From assembly GCF_938017705.1 (NCBI RefSeq), contig NZ_CALIIS010000141.1, positions 1 through 46,480 of the forward strand: DNA of 46,480 bases. The letters run 5' to 3'. Source of the DNA: an uncultured Campylobacter sp. Lineage in GTDB: Bacteria > Campylobacterota > Campylobacteria > Campylobacterales > Campylobacteraceae. Shown piece by piece: positions 1 to 8,099 of this stretch. The notes under the pieces were generated by a model. The model was not told where the DNA came from. It was given only the letters and a program-made list of their open reading frames with translations, and searched no databases. The translations under genes were made by a program, and so were the position numbers. Each line of letters opens with the position of its first letter. Positions within the stretch are counted from its first letter, which is position 1.

Positions 1-12
1 GTCCGCACCGCT

Positions 13-95
13 AGCGTTGTCGGGGGATGGGTGGAGTTTGGGGCGGGAAGGGGAGCGACCTCGCAATTGGGGCCTCCTTCCCGCCCCAAGAGAAG
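13..95 (+). repeat. GC-rich hairpin repeat, copy A
   Basis: The element centres on a perfect 12-bp inverted repeat (GGGGCGGGAAGG at 40-51, CCTTCCCGCCCC at 76-87) with a 24-nt loop. The same element, with different stem bases that still pair, occurs in the opposite orientation at 193-270. The shared core reads GGGAAGGGGAGCG followed by CCTCGCAA, and both copies start with AGCGT and end with AAGAGAA. I read it as a REP-like dispersed repeat, or a bidirectional terminator-like structure. No T-run follows the stem. Confidence 0.7.
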
Positions 96-192
96 TATAT
101 CGCGGGCTAAAATTTAAACGGAATTTCATTTTGTAATAAATTTAAAATTTCTCTATGTAGAATTTGCCTCTAGAATTTGGGGCGTGGCAGCG

Positions 193-270
193 TTTTCTCT
201 TAAGGGGGAAGGGGCGCTACTTGCGAGGCGCTCCCCTTCCCCCTTAAAATCCCCCAACCCCTGGCACGCT
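193..270 (-). repeat. GC-rich hairpin repeat, copy B (inverted)
   Basis: The second copy is read on the minus strand. Its perfect 15-bp stem runs TTAAGGGGGAAGGGG (200-214) against CCCCTTCCCCCTTAA (233-247). Stem bases differ from copy A at several positions, but both arms changed together, so pairing is kept. The two copies bracket about 100 bp of AT-rich DNA. Between this element and the next gene (271-354) I see nothing. Confidence 0.7.
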
Positions 271-354
271 CAAAGGGCGAGCTATGCTCGCGCTAATTTT
301 AAACTGCGGTTGGCGGCGTAAAATTTTTGCTAAAATTCTGCATTCAGCTTGCCG

Positions 355-1032
355 TTATGCCTCGCGCATCTCCTCTGCTAGGCGCTTTTTGTAAGTGCGC
401 TTGAAATAAAACGCCCAAATTAGCGGAAATATTATCTCCAGCCCTTTCCAAAATGCCAACCCGCCATACTCCCCAGGAATGGTAAAAAAACCTATCCAAA
501 CCGCATAGTAAGCAACCACGTAGCTTATCACGAAGACAACGCCCCAAATTAGTACTTCAGAGCCGATCGTAACAAACCAAATCGCGATCGAATAGATGAA
601 CGCGCTTGCTAGCGCAGTCGGAAAAAACCAATTCAGAACGCCCAATTTCTGGTGGTTTACGTCCGCGGTAAGATAGCCTGCCGCGCACGCGGTGATACAT
701 AGGGTGCATAAAATAGCGCGTAGCACGGCTAAATAACGCAGTCTGCGGGGTTGTATCGCGCCTTCGTAGTCGCTGTTTTCGCAACTACGGCTTTGGCTAT
801 TTTTGCCGCCCCGCCCCGCCACATAGACAAGATGTGCGCCTAGCGCTATGAAACACGCACATTGAATGAAGTCCATAAATATGAAGCTGCCGAGTGCATC
901 ACTTTCGCCTACATTGCCTATTAACCTAGGCCACCAAAATTTTACTATGCAAAACGTCGCCGCGAGCAAAATCGGGTGCAGCGCGACTCTGCCGTTTCGC
1001 AAATCAGAGAGTAAATTTTTAAAATAGCTCAT
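355..1032 (-). CDS. Multi-pass membrane protein of unknown function (paralogue of 10113-10679)
   Basis: A 225-residue protein with about five or six hydrophobic segments, a short basic N terminus, and a charged cytoplasmic loop rich in Gly, Ser and Arg near residues 73-97. The start is well supported: AAGGGG lies just upstream of the ATG. It shares architecture and end motifs with the protein at 10113-10679: an N-terminal HP-x-LL motif and a C-terminal FYFK-x-TYK motif before a charged tail. A third, broken gene of similar type lies at 32307-33002. I do not recognise a named family. A small family of inner-membrane proteins expanded in this genome is the most I can say. Confidence 0.7.
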   Translation of the reverse strand: MSYFKNLLSDLRNGRVALHPILLAATFCIVKFWWPRLIGNVGESDALGSFIFMDFIQCACFIALGAHLVYVAGRGGKNSQSRSCENSDYEGAIQPRRLRYLAVLRAILCTLCITACAAGYLTADVNHQKLGVLNWFFPTALASAFIYSIAIWFVTIGSEVLIWGVVFVISYVVAYYAVWIGFFTIPGEYGGLAFWKGLEIIFPLIWAFYFKRTYKKRLAEEMREA

Positions 1033-1103
1033 ATTTTCCCCTTAAAATTCCGCAAAATTTTACTAGCTTTCCATTATTTAAGGCGCAGTTCGAAGCTGAA
1101 ATT

Positions 1104-2918
1104 TTAAAGCCACTTTGTTCGCTCGTCGCTAGGATCCGTTTCATTGCCGATCGCTTCGTAGCGCGAGTAGTAAAACTCCACAAACTCCCGCACCTGCGCC
1201 TCGCGCGGCAGATACACGCCGCCGCTAAGCTCCGCAAAGCGCGATAAAAATTCCGCCGCGTCCTTTTTGCCGCAATAAAGCCGCGCCAGATCCTCGTAGT
1301 TTTGCAGGCACGCGGACTTAAAGCTCTCATAGCCTGCGCGGTCAAATTTAACCGCCAGCCGCCCGCGTTCAAATTTCAAAACGCCCGATGCAAAAAGCAA
1401 GCTCAGATGTATCAGCGCCTCGCAGTAGTAGGGTTTGAGCTCCTCCACCTGCTGCCACGCGATGAGCCCCACGGCGCGGCGGATCAGCTCATCCAGCACC
1501 GGCAGGCAAAACTCCTCCTCCTCGTGGAAAAAGAAGCTCACGAGCCCGCCGCCGGTCGCCTTGTACTCCTCGATGAGCTTAAAAAGCCCCGAGCGGTTCA
1601 TGCGCGCCTCGGTGTCCGCGTCGATGAAAAATATATGCCCGAACTCGTGCCCGATCGTCGATATTTCGTAGACGCGGCGCCAAATTCGCGGCTTTTTAAA
1701 TAAAATTTCGCGCCCGAAATTTAAATACTCAAGGTCGAAAATTTCGCTGCTTAGCCGCATAAAAGGTCTAGCCTTGGCGCTTTCATAGACGAAATTTACG
1801 AAGGCGAAAATTTTCTTACCGCAGTTGGTGCTTACGAACTCGTCGTTTGGTACGACCTGCGCCGAAAAGAGCCCGTTAAGATCGGCGCCGTAGTAGATCA
1901 GCGGCGCGCAGACGTAAAGCTGGGTTTTGGCGATGTTTGAAAGCACGAGCGAGTGCATGACGGCGTTGTTTGCGCCGATTTTTTCATACGCACGCTCAAA
2001 GCTCTCGCTTACGCGCGCTTTAAATTCCTCCGCGCTAAACTCATACGCGCCTGCAAGCCTGACGTCCCATTCCAGCGCGACTGCGTGCGTGTAGGCATCC
2101 TCATAGTACTCAAGCGGATGACCGATTTGAAGCGGCGTTTTTATATCCATCCACGCGATCTCCGCATCCCGCCACGCGCCGATCACCGCGCTAGCGTCTT
2201 TTTCGCAAAAGGCCTGTTTGAGCTTGCCTAGATACGCGATGTAGGCTAGCTCGCTCTCATCTTCTGCAAGCGTCACCAGGCGCTCCAAAAGATCGCTAAA
2301 TTCGCTCTGCAGCTTTGCCGTCTCATCCGCAAATGCCACGGCGTAGGGCACCATTTGGGATTTGCCCTCGAGCTGCACTATCGCGCCGTAGCAGCGCTCG
2401 CAAATTTCGCCGTGAGGCGTGCGCATAAACAGCTCCTCTTGCAGTAAAAATTCCTTCGCCTGCGCAAGCGAGCTAAATTCCTTTTCCCAGCGCTTGTTCG
2501 CGCCTTCGATGATTAAGGCTTGCCAGCTTTTTTGCATATCGCTTAACACGAGCCCGATGCGGTGGATGCCCTTTAAAAGCTCCAGATAAAACGGCTGCAA
2601 AATCCCCTGCGCGCCTGCCTCGGCGATAAGAGCTGCGTGCATGCTCTCGTGTATTTCGCGCGTGAAATCGTACATTTTGCTCTTTAGCTCGCGCTGGCAC
2701 GCCTCATCGTAGCCTAAGCGGCGAAATTCCTGCAGAAGCGGATCCTCTTTGAGATCGACGATTCGGCGTAGCACGGCAATGCGCGCGGTATCGCCAAACT
2801 CAAAGCCGCAGATCTTCAGCCCGCGCGCGATTAGCTCGGCGTGCGGCTCGTCGTAGAGGGCGTTTAGTCGCGCCTTAGCGCTCGCTGCCATCTCGCTAAG
2901 TTTTACAAAATCGTTCAT
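1104..2918 (-). CDS. ciaB: Invasion protein CiaB
   Basis: This is a 604-residue protein matching the length of CiaB, the Campylobacter invasion antigen B family. The start at 2918 (MNDFVKL...) is preferred over the upstream in-frame ATG at 2951 because AAGGA sits seven bases before it. The sequence contains HEFGH at about residues 424-428, an HExxH-type zinc-binding motif that suggests metallopeptidase ancestry. There is no signal peptide or membrane segment. The gene is divergent from an acyl-CoA thioesterase, the same arrangement as C. jejuni Cj0914c/Cj0915, which supports the call. In C. jejuni CiaB is reported to be exported and linked to host-cell entry; peptidase activity is inferred from the motif only. 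Confidence 0.85.
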   Translation of the reverse strand: MNDFVKLSEMAASAKARLNALYDEPHAELIARGLKICGFEFGDTARIAVLRRIVDLKEDPLLQEFRRLGYDEACQRELKSKMYDFTREIHESMHAALIAEAGAQGILQPFYLELLKGIHRIGLVLSDMQKSWQALIIEGANKRWEKEFSSLAQAKEFLLQEELFMRTPHGEICERCYGAIVQLEGKSQMVPYAVAFADETAKLQSEFSDLLERLVTLAEDESELAYIAYLGKLKQAFCEKDASAVIGAWRDAEIAWMDIKTPLQIGHPLEYYEDAYTHAVALEWDVRLAGAYEFSAEEFKARVSESFERAYEKIGANNAVMHSLVLSNIAKTQLYVCAPLIYYGADLNGLFSAQVVPNDEFVSTNCGKKIFAFVNFVYESAKARPFMRLSSEIFDLEYLNFGREILFKKPRIWRRVYEISTIGHEFGHIFFIDADTEARMNRSGLFKLIEEYKATGGGLVSFFFHEEEEFCLPVLDELIRRAVGLIAWQQVEELKPYYCEALIHLSLLFASGVLKFERGRLAVKFDRAGYESFKSACLQNYEDLARLYCGKKDAAEFLSRFAELSGGVYLPREAQVREFVEFYYSRYEAIGNETDPSDERTKWL

Positions 2919-3070
2919 CGCGTATCCTTTTTGTCGTTTTATCGTTTGCAAGCGAGCGAAATTTTATCTCTGCCCGCCTAAAATTTCGGCATAGATTTTT
3001 GCCGATTGTATCGAAAAAGTGTTAAATTTGCGCGGTTAAAATGCGAGATTTTTAAATTTAAGGAGTAAAA

Positions 3071-3490
3071 ATGAGCGATTTAAACTTAGATGATTTCGGC
3101 GAGCCGCGCATCAAGGTCGTAGCGCTGCCTAAGGATACGAATAGCTCGGGCAATATTTTCGGCGGCTGGATACTAGCGCAGATCGATTTAGCGGGCGCGA
3201 CGGCAGCGCGCGAGATAGCGCCCGAGCGGGTCGTGACGATCTCGATGCAGGAGGTAACTTTCAAGCAGCCCGTATTTATCGGCGATGTCATCAGCTGCTA
3301 CGCAAAAGTACTAAGCGTGGGAAATACCTCTATCCGCGTGCAGATCGAGGTCGCGGCGCTGCGGCTGGGCGAGGACGGATTTCGCGAGTGCTTGCACGTA
3401 ACCAGCGCGATCGCAACCTACGTAAGTGTGACCAAATCAGGTCAGAAAAAGCCGATCAGTGCGGAGATTAAGCGGCTGCACGGATTTTAA
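3071..3490 (+). CDS. Acyl-CoA thioesterase, hot-dog fold (YciA-like)
   Basis: A 139-residue single hot-dog domain protein. It hydrolyses acyl-CoA thioesters to free acid and CoA in the cytoplasm; family members act as dimers or hexamers. The signature KDTNSSGNIFGGWI (residues 21-34) contains the Asp22 and Gly-Gly-Trp region typical of YciA/BFIT-like thioesterases, and the helix with Asp39 follows. AGGAG precedes the ATG. It is divergent from ciaB, as in C. jejuni (Cj0915). Acyl-chain preference cannot be read from the sequence. Confidence 0.88.
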   Translation: MSDLNLDDFGEPRIKVVALPKDTNSSGNIFGGWILAQIDLAGATAAREIAPERVVTISMQEVTFKQPVFIGDVISCYAKVLSVGNTSIRVQIEVAALRLGEDGFRECLHVTSAIATYVSVTKSGQKKPISAEIKRLHGF

Positions 3491-3655
3491 AATTTTTCAG
3501 ACCTTAGTTTTAGCTCAAGGAATTTTAGCGTCAAGCTTATAACGCGAAAATTCTTATGTGGATAAGCTTAGTGCACAGAATTTGCTGCGTAAAATTTTAC
3601 AATTTTAAGCGCGGAATTTTGCTGTACAGTATTTTGGTGGAAAACCTAGCAGACG

Positions 3656-3702
3656 GAATTTTAGAATTTTAGAATTTTAGAATTTTAGAATTTTAGAATT
3701 TT
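3656..3702. repeat. 8-bp tandem repeat (GAATTTTA)n
   Basis: Five full copies plus seven bases of GAATTTTA run head to tail without error. Each unit contains GAATTT, the word that dominates the intergenic DNA of this window. The array is noncoding, between the convergent thioesterase gene and the small CxxC gene. Copy number is a likely strain-variable locus. Confidence 0.9.
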
Positions 3703-3740
3703 GCGGCGCGCAGATTAATAAACAAATTAAAACGCGCCGC
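3703..3740. other. 8-bp inverted repeat between convergent genes
   Basis: GCGGCGCG (3703-3710) pairs with CGCGCCGC (3733-3740) around a 22-nt AT-rich loop. It directly abuts the 8-bp tandem repeat and lies just past the stop of the minus-strand gene at 3759. No clear U-tract follows on either strand, so it would be an imperfect terminator at best. Confidence 0.4.
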
Positions 3741-3758
3741 AGCAAGTGGTGCTAGCAG

Positions 3759-3962
3759 CTAGTTTGTAGCGTCTTGGAGCTCTTCTTCGATCTCGGCATT
3801 GCTCTTTACGACCATGCCTGAGCCATGGATGACGCTAGGCATGCAGGATGTGCAGATATGCACTGTCTCGCCGTTTTTATGCGCCTTGATAAAGACCGCG
3901 TTTTCATCATCGCTGCTTTTGAGCGAACATATATTGCAAATGTAAATATCACCTGATTTCAT
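3759..3962 (-). CDS. Small CxxC/CxxC zinc-ribbon-like protein
   Basis: A 67-residue protein with two CxxC pairs (Cys9/Cys12 and Cys37/Cys40), spaced as in a rubredoxin-type or treble-clef zinc knuckle. The C-terminal third is acidic (Glu/Asp run). AAAGGA lies upstream of the ATG. There is no signal peptide. I do not recognise a named family; zinc binding is inferred from the cysteine spacing. Confidence 0.65.
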   Translation of the reverse strand: MKSGDIYICNICSLKSSDDENAVFIKAHKNGETVHICTSCMPSVIHGSGMVVKSNAEIEEELQDATN

Positions 3963-4034
3963 AGAAATCCTTTCTTAAAAATTTTGCACTATTTTATGAA
4001 AATTTCAAAATTTTTCATTGATTTTAGTTAATCT

Positions 4035-4775
4035 TTAGCGATTTTTATTGCGGGCACTTTCGTCTATCAGCACTACGTGCGTCAAAAAGATGATGAAAAA
4101 TAGCTGGAAAAATAATCCTACCAGCGGGATCAAACACAGCAGATAAAAAATAAAAGCGCTTAGGGCAAATTTATATCCGCCGCCCATTTTATAAGAGCGC
4201 TCGAAGCTTTTCGCGCTTAACGCATTTGAAGCGACGTCGATTAGAACCAGCTTGTAATAGATATAAAAAAACGGCACGTTGATGATAAATAAATTTATCA
4301 CCGGCACAAACAAAAGTACCGAACAGATAAATAAGATTGCTAAAAATTTTAAAATTTCAAGGCTCATCAGCTTTAGCACTCGCGCCGTGCTCGCTTCATC
4401 CGCGCGGATTAGGTGGTAGTGGCGGGCGTTGATCTCTTTAGTGACTACGGGCGTCAAAAAGGCTGCGATGATAAGCGCACAAAACACGCTAAGCATCAGT
4501 ACCGCAAAGCTGGCAAACACCGAAAAAATCGCGCCGATAATCCACTTCGTAGCAGCGAAGCTTAAAACTTTTGCAATTACCGGGAAGCGCTGTTCGTCCA
4601 AGAAGCTAAAATCGCCGCTTTGCGCGCCCTGCGAAAGTGCGTCAAAAAGCTCTTTGCCACCGAAAAATGCGAGCGTGCCTAAGATTATAAGCGAGCATAC
4701 AAGTGGCAGTAGCGAGAGCAAAATAAACTTGCGCGTAAAAAAGTCCTGCTTTGCCAAATTAAAGATTCTACCCAT
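4035..4775 (-). CDS. EI24-domain (CysZ-like) integral membrane protein
   Basis: A 246-residue protein with about four long hydrophobic segments, resembling the EI24/CysZ family. CysZ proteins move sulfate in some bacteria, but that role is not established for Campylobacter homologues. I place the start at MGRIFNL (4775) because AGGAG lies five bases before it. The longer frame starting at 4880 adds a Ser/Arg-rich leader without a ribosome site. The C terminus ends in basic residues. A possible -10 (TATAAT, about 4910) lies upstream. Substrate unknown. Confidence 0.7.
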   Translation of the reverse strand: MGRIFNLAKQDFFTRKFILLSLLPLVCSLIILGTLAFFGGKELFDALSQGAQSGDFSFLDEQRFPVIAKVLSFAATKWIIGAIFSVFASFAVLMLSVFCALIIAAFLTPVVTKEINARHYHLIRADEASTARVLKLMSLEILKFLAILFICSVLLFVPVINLFIINVPFFYIYYKLVLIDVASNALSAKSFERSYKMGGGYKFALSAFIFYLLCLIPLVGLFFQLFFIIFLTHVVLIDESARNKNR

Positions 4776-5185
4776 GTATGCTCCTATTTGCGTTATTTTA
4801 GCGACTTTTGCGACGGAATTTGAGCTGAGCAATTTGGCTACCGCACGAAAGCGCCTCATTAATCCGCTCGCTTGGCTCATTCGCTTTTTTTAACCGGCTC
4901 ATCTTGCATTATAATACGAAATTTATGCTTTGATCGCTTGCCTACCCGCGTTTAATTTGCTCATTATAGTGTGTAAAAAGAGGCCAGATCTAGCTATGTT
5001 TTTACCTGCTGCGAATATTTATTTGCTTGTTGCGCGGAATTTTGCCTCTTATAAATAGGCTGACATTACGTAAAATTTCAGGCACAAAACTGCAGAATTT
5101 CAAATCAAATCTCTTTTTTAAAATTCGCATGCCGAAATTTTATAGATGAAATTTTAAAGATAAATTTCGCAAGCAAATCCAGACT
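4776..5185. other. Intergenic, 410 bp
   Basis: AT-rich spacer between two minus-strand genes. The only item I see is a near-palindromic TATTATAAT at about 4908-4915, which could be the -10 for the EI24-like gene. There is no supported ORF, RNA or strong terminator. Confidence 0.4.
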
Positions 5186-5875
5186 TCACTTCGTCGCGTC
5201 GTAGATCTTTTGCAATTGCTCGTAAATTTCGTTTGCGCTTACTGCGCCTTTTGATAGCACCTCGATTAGCACCTCGTTATCTTCAAGGTCTCCCCAGATT
5301 TTGCGGTAGCTGCCCTCTTTGTAACCGTGGTCTTGGCGGAATTTATTTAGCACGTTTTTACCGATATATTTGGCAAAAAGAATGTCTAAGCTCACGCCAC
5401 ATTTAATCGCCACGCGAAAAAAATCGGTCAGCAGCTCGCCGATTTGCAGCTCAAATCCGCTTGTTTCGTGGATTATGAGCTCGATGTCGTTTACGATTTC
5501 GTAGATGCTGTATTCGCGCACATCGTAGGCGTAGGAGCTAAACTCCGCAAATCCGCTTACTGCCGTGACGTCGCTTACGATGTGGTCGATGTCTTTGCCG
5601 CCGTAATATTGCTCTAAAATATAGCTCATTACGAAGTGCCAAATATCAACGATCTCGATGACGATATTATTCACGTCCGGCGCTGCAGAGATATTTTTCC
5701 AATGCTTCCACGCAAAGCTATCGATGAGCTCGGCGCATTCCATGTAAATGCAGCGCTTCCAGTTGATAAGTTTGCCGTTTTTTGTATAGCCGTCCTCCCA
5801 GCCCACGCCGTTTGTTTCGTCGTTTAGGGCTTGCTGCATCAAAAACATCTCTTTTACTTTTTTATAATTTTCCAT
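5186..5875 (-). CDS. dut: Dimeric dUTPase (dUTPase_2 family)
   Basis: A 229-residue all-alpha dUTP diphosphatase. It converts dUTP to dUMP and pyrophosphate, keeping uracil out of DNA and feeding dTMP synthesis. The metal-site pattern ExxE (Glu46, Glu49), then 24 residues, then ExxD (Glu74, Asp77) is intact. The substrate motif around QQALNDETNG (residues 14-23) and the NWKRC/WKHWK segments match Campylobacter dUTPase (Cj1451). AGGAG lies upstream of the ATG. It is unrelated to the trimeric dUTPase fold. Confidence 0.9.
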   Translation of the reverse strand: MENYKKVKEMFLMQQALNDETNGVGWEDGYTKNGKLINWKRCIYMECAELIDSFAWKHWKNISAAPDVNNIVIEIVDIWHFVMSYILEQYYGGKDIDHIVSDVTAVSGFAEFSSYAYDVREYSIYEIVNDIELIIHETSGFELQIGELLTDFFRVAIKCGVSLDILFAKYIGKNVLNKFRQDHGYKEGSYRKIWGDLEDNEVLIEVLSKGAVSANEIYEQLQKIYDATK

Positions 5876-5928
5876 AAAAATTCTCCTAATTTTGGCTCGC
5901 GATTATAGCTAATAAAAGAAAATCATTG

Positions 5929-5934
5929 TATAAT
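5929..5934 (+). promoter_or_regulatory. Candidate -10 box (TATAAT)
   Basis: A perfect TATAAT lies 21 bases before the ATG at 5956, preceded by A/T-rich DNA typical of Campylobacter sigma-70 promoters, which lack a firm -35. Transcription would start close to the AGGAGG ribosome site, giving a very short leader. Confidence 0.55.
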
Positions 5935-5955
5935 TTAGCAAAAAGGAGGCTTAAA

Positions 5956-6369
5956 ATGTGTGCCGCTCAGGATAAATTCGACGAGTTTTTAGGCAGGATG
6001 AAACTTCTATCTCTCGGAGTTTTGCGCAATAATCTGCCATATTGCTGCAGTGCATTTTATGCCTACGATCCGCAAAATAAGGAGCTCATCATCGCAAGCG
6101 CGAACGACTCCGAGCATATCAAAGCAGTCTTTGCCAACCGCGGAGTTGCGGCTACAGTCGCACTGGATACGAAATTTGTAGGTAGGATCAAAGGCGTGCA
6201 GATTTGCGGCCATATCCGTAGCGCGGATGAGCGCGAAACCTCGCTATATCTTAAGCGCTTCCCGTTTGCGCGCGCGATGGAGACCGATTTTTTTACGATT
6301 AGAATCGATTGGATGAAAATGACCGATAATACCTTAACTTTCGGCAAAAAACTAATTTGGGAACGCTAG
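5956..6369 (+). CDS. Pyridoxamine 5'-phosphate oxidase-like FMN-binding fold protein (YhbP-like)
   Basis: A 137-residue protein. I chose the ATG at 5956 because AGGAGG is six bases upstream; the longer frame from 5926 would begin inside the promoter. The sequence (CSAFYAYDPQNKELIIASANDSEHI... followed by a GRIKGVQI strand) fits the split-barrel fold of YhbP/UPF0306-type proteins, which relate to pyridoxamine phosphate oxidases and often bind flavin. Length fits this family. The activity is unknown; the family assignment is moderate confidence. Confidence 0.6.
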   Translation: MCAAQDKFDEFLGRMKLLSLGVLRNNLPYCCSAFYAYDPQNKELIIASANDSEHIKAVFANRGVAATVALDTKFVGRIKGVQICGHIRSADERETSLYLKRFPFARAMETDFFTIRIDWMKMTDNTLTFGKKLIWER

Positions 6370-6696
6370 TTCGCTAAGAATATCGTCTATTTATTTTTAC
6401 GAAATTTTAGACTTGCGAGGATTAAATTTTATCTGGTAAAATTTTTAAAACTTGCATAAATTCTATCTTGTCGATTTTTTAAAGAATTTCACCATTAGAC
6501 CCGCTTTAAAATTTCCGCTCGGTTGGTTTTTGGAATTTTACAGCATGGAATTTAGCGTAAAATTTCATTTTGCAAGCGGGGATTATCGCAAATTTTATTA
6601 CCTTAGAAGCGGAGCCTACCGCGTAGAATTTCGCTTGAAAATTTTAAAATTCTAAAATTTCGCTTTTCAAATTTAGCCTGACGCGCGAGCTTAGCT
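6370..6696. other. Intergenic, 327 bp, dense in RAATTY words
   Basis: No gene is supported. By hand I count about 15 RAATTY hexamers (mostly AAATTT and GAATTT) in this stretch. A 67-codon frame at 6452-6655 lacks a ribosome site and is built from these AT-rich words. Confidence 0.5.
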
Positions 6697-6900
6697 CTAT
6701 CGTTCCCTGATTTCGCTTACTAGCCGCCCGCCGATCGCGTAGTCGTCAGTGGATATTTCATCTATCGTAACGACCGTGGTTTTCTCGCCCCTGCCTAGCA
6801 CGGCTACGAGGGCGTCGGTGAGGTTTTTGACGAGCCTTGCTTTTTGTTCGCGACTTAAGCCGCCGTGCTCTTTGGTGATTTTAACGTTTATGTAGGGCAT
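6697..6900 (-). CDS. 4-oxalocrotonate tautomerase family protein
   Basis: A 67-residue protein of the small tautomerase superfamily. The catalytic proline follows the initiator Met (MPYINVKI), so it becomes the N-terminal base once Met is removed. Length and the KARLVKNLTDAL helix are typical of 4-OT/DmpI-like proteins. These are hexamers that ketonise dienols; the physiological substrate in Campylobacter is unknown. AAGGAG precedes the ATG. Confidence 0.85.
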   Translation of the reverse strand: MPYINVKITKEHGGLSREQKARLVKNLTDALVAVLGRGEKTTVVTIDEISTDDYAIGGRLVSEIRER

Positions 6901-7006
6901 TAATTCTCCTTAAAATAAACGCAATTGTAGCCAAAATTTCGTCTGTGTGCCTGAAAGTGCGGAATTTTATGTTAAAATCGCCACGATCTGAATTTAAGGA
7001 GAAAAT

Positions 7007-7510
7007 ATGCCATTGTTAGATAGTTTTAAGGTCGATCATACCCACATGAATGCCCCGGGCGTGCGGCTCGCAAAGAGCATGCGTACCAAGAGCGGCGATA
7101 AGATCAGCGTCTATGATCTGCGGTTTTGCCGTCCGAATTTAGAGATCATGAGCGAGCGCGGCACCCACACGCTGGAGCATCTTTTCGCGGGCTTCATGCG
7201 CGAGCACCTAAATAGCGCGGACGTCGAGATCATCGACATCTCGCCGATGGGGTGCCGCACGGGCTTTTATATGAGCGTGATCGGGGCGCCTAGCGAGAGC
7301 GCCGTTGCGGCGGCGTGGAGCGCGAGTATGAAGGATATTTTGGGCGTGGGCTCTCAAGCAGAGATCCCCGAGCTGAATAAATTTCAGTGCGGCACCTTCG
7401 CGATGCACTCGCTAGCAGAAGCTAAACAGATCGCGCAAAACGTGCTAAATAAGGGAATCGGCGTGATCAAAAACGACGAGATCGCGTTGGATCCAAGCAA
7501 GATAAAATAG
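7007..7510 (+). CDS. luxS: S-ribosylhomocysteine lyase (AI-2 synthase)
   Basis: A 167-residue LuxS. It cleaves S-ribosylhomocysteine to homocysteine and DPD, the precursor of autoinducer-2, in the activated methyl cycle. Metal ligands His54, His58 (HTLEH, with catalytic Glu57) and Cys128 are present, as is the catalytic Cys83 (GCRTGFY). AAGGAG lies before the ATG. Full family length, so this copy should be active. A decayed copy of its last 210 bases lies at 31965-32170. Confidence 0.97.
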   Translation: MPLLDSFKVDHTHMNAPGVRLAKSMRTKSGDKISVYDLRFCRPNLEIMSERGTHTLEHLFAGFMREHLNSADVEIIDISPMGCRTGFYMSVIGAPSESAVAAAWSASMKDILGVGSQAEIPELNKFQCGTFAMHSLAEAKQIAQNVLNKGIGVIKNDEIALDPSKIK

Positions 7511-8099
7511 TTTTGAAATTTAAGAGATAGTGCAAAATTCTAACGCTATCTCTTTGAACTCCCGCTCGGCTCGTGATCAGTATGTTACGCGCTATAAAAA
7601 CATTATCGTAAAATGTGCAAAAATTCGAGGTGCAAAAATGCGTATCTGCTAAAACAAGCTGGAGGTAGTAGCATCTATTTATAAGTCGATTTAGCTTTAT
7701 AAACCGACTTGGCGCTTGCCGTAAAGTCTGCGTCACGCGAGGTTTTTGATAAAAGCTACGATTTGGCTTTAATCTGGGTAGCAAAAGCACGTAAGCAAAG
7801 CTCATATCAAATTTAATAAATTTATCTAGCAGAGCAGTTTTAAATTTAGAAGAATTTTTAAAATTTCGTCTTAAATTAAAGCCGAAATTCTATCCACAAA
7901 TACCATGCTTATGCGTCTTCTTACTTTTAGATGCGATCTTCAATCCTCCAAAAAAATCGCACAGTAAAATGTGAATTTAAAATTTTTATTTAAGGTTGCG
8001 TTGCGAGTTTGGCGCTTGAAATTTCACTTTCGCTGCACGAAAAGAATGCTAAAATTCCGCCGAAACCGCGCCGGATGCGGTGAACTTAAAGGAGCGAAA
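7511..8099. other. Intergenic, 589 bp, with one hairpin
   Basis: The only clear structure is a stem of 11 pairs with one mismatch, AAGTCGATTTA (7683-7693) against TAAACCGACTT (7700-7710), with a six-base loop and no T-run. A 112-codon minus-strand frame (7467-7805) overlaps luxS, lacks a ribosome site and matches nothing I know. Confidence 0.4.

Noticed and set aside
6452..6655. 67-codon plus-strand frame
   Set aside because: It is low-complexity, built of AAATTT words, and lacks a ribosome site.
7467..7805. 112-codon minus-strand frame overlapping luxS
   Set aside because: It overlaps the luxS 3' end, has no ribosome site and matches no family.
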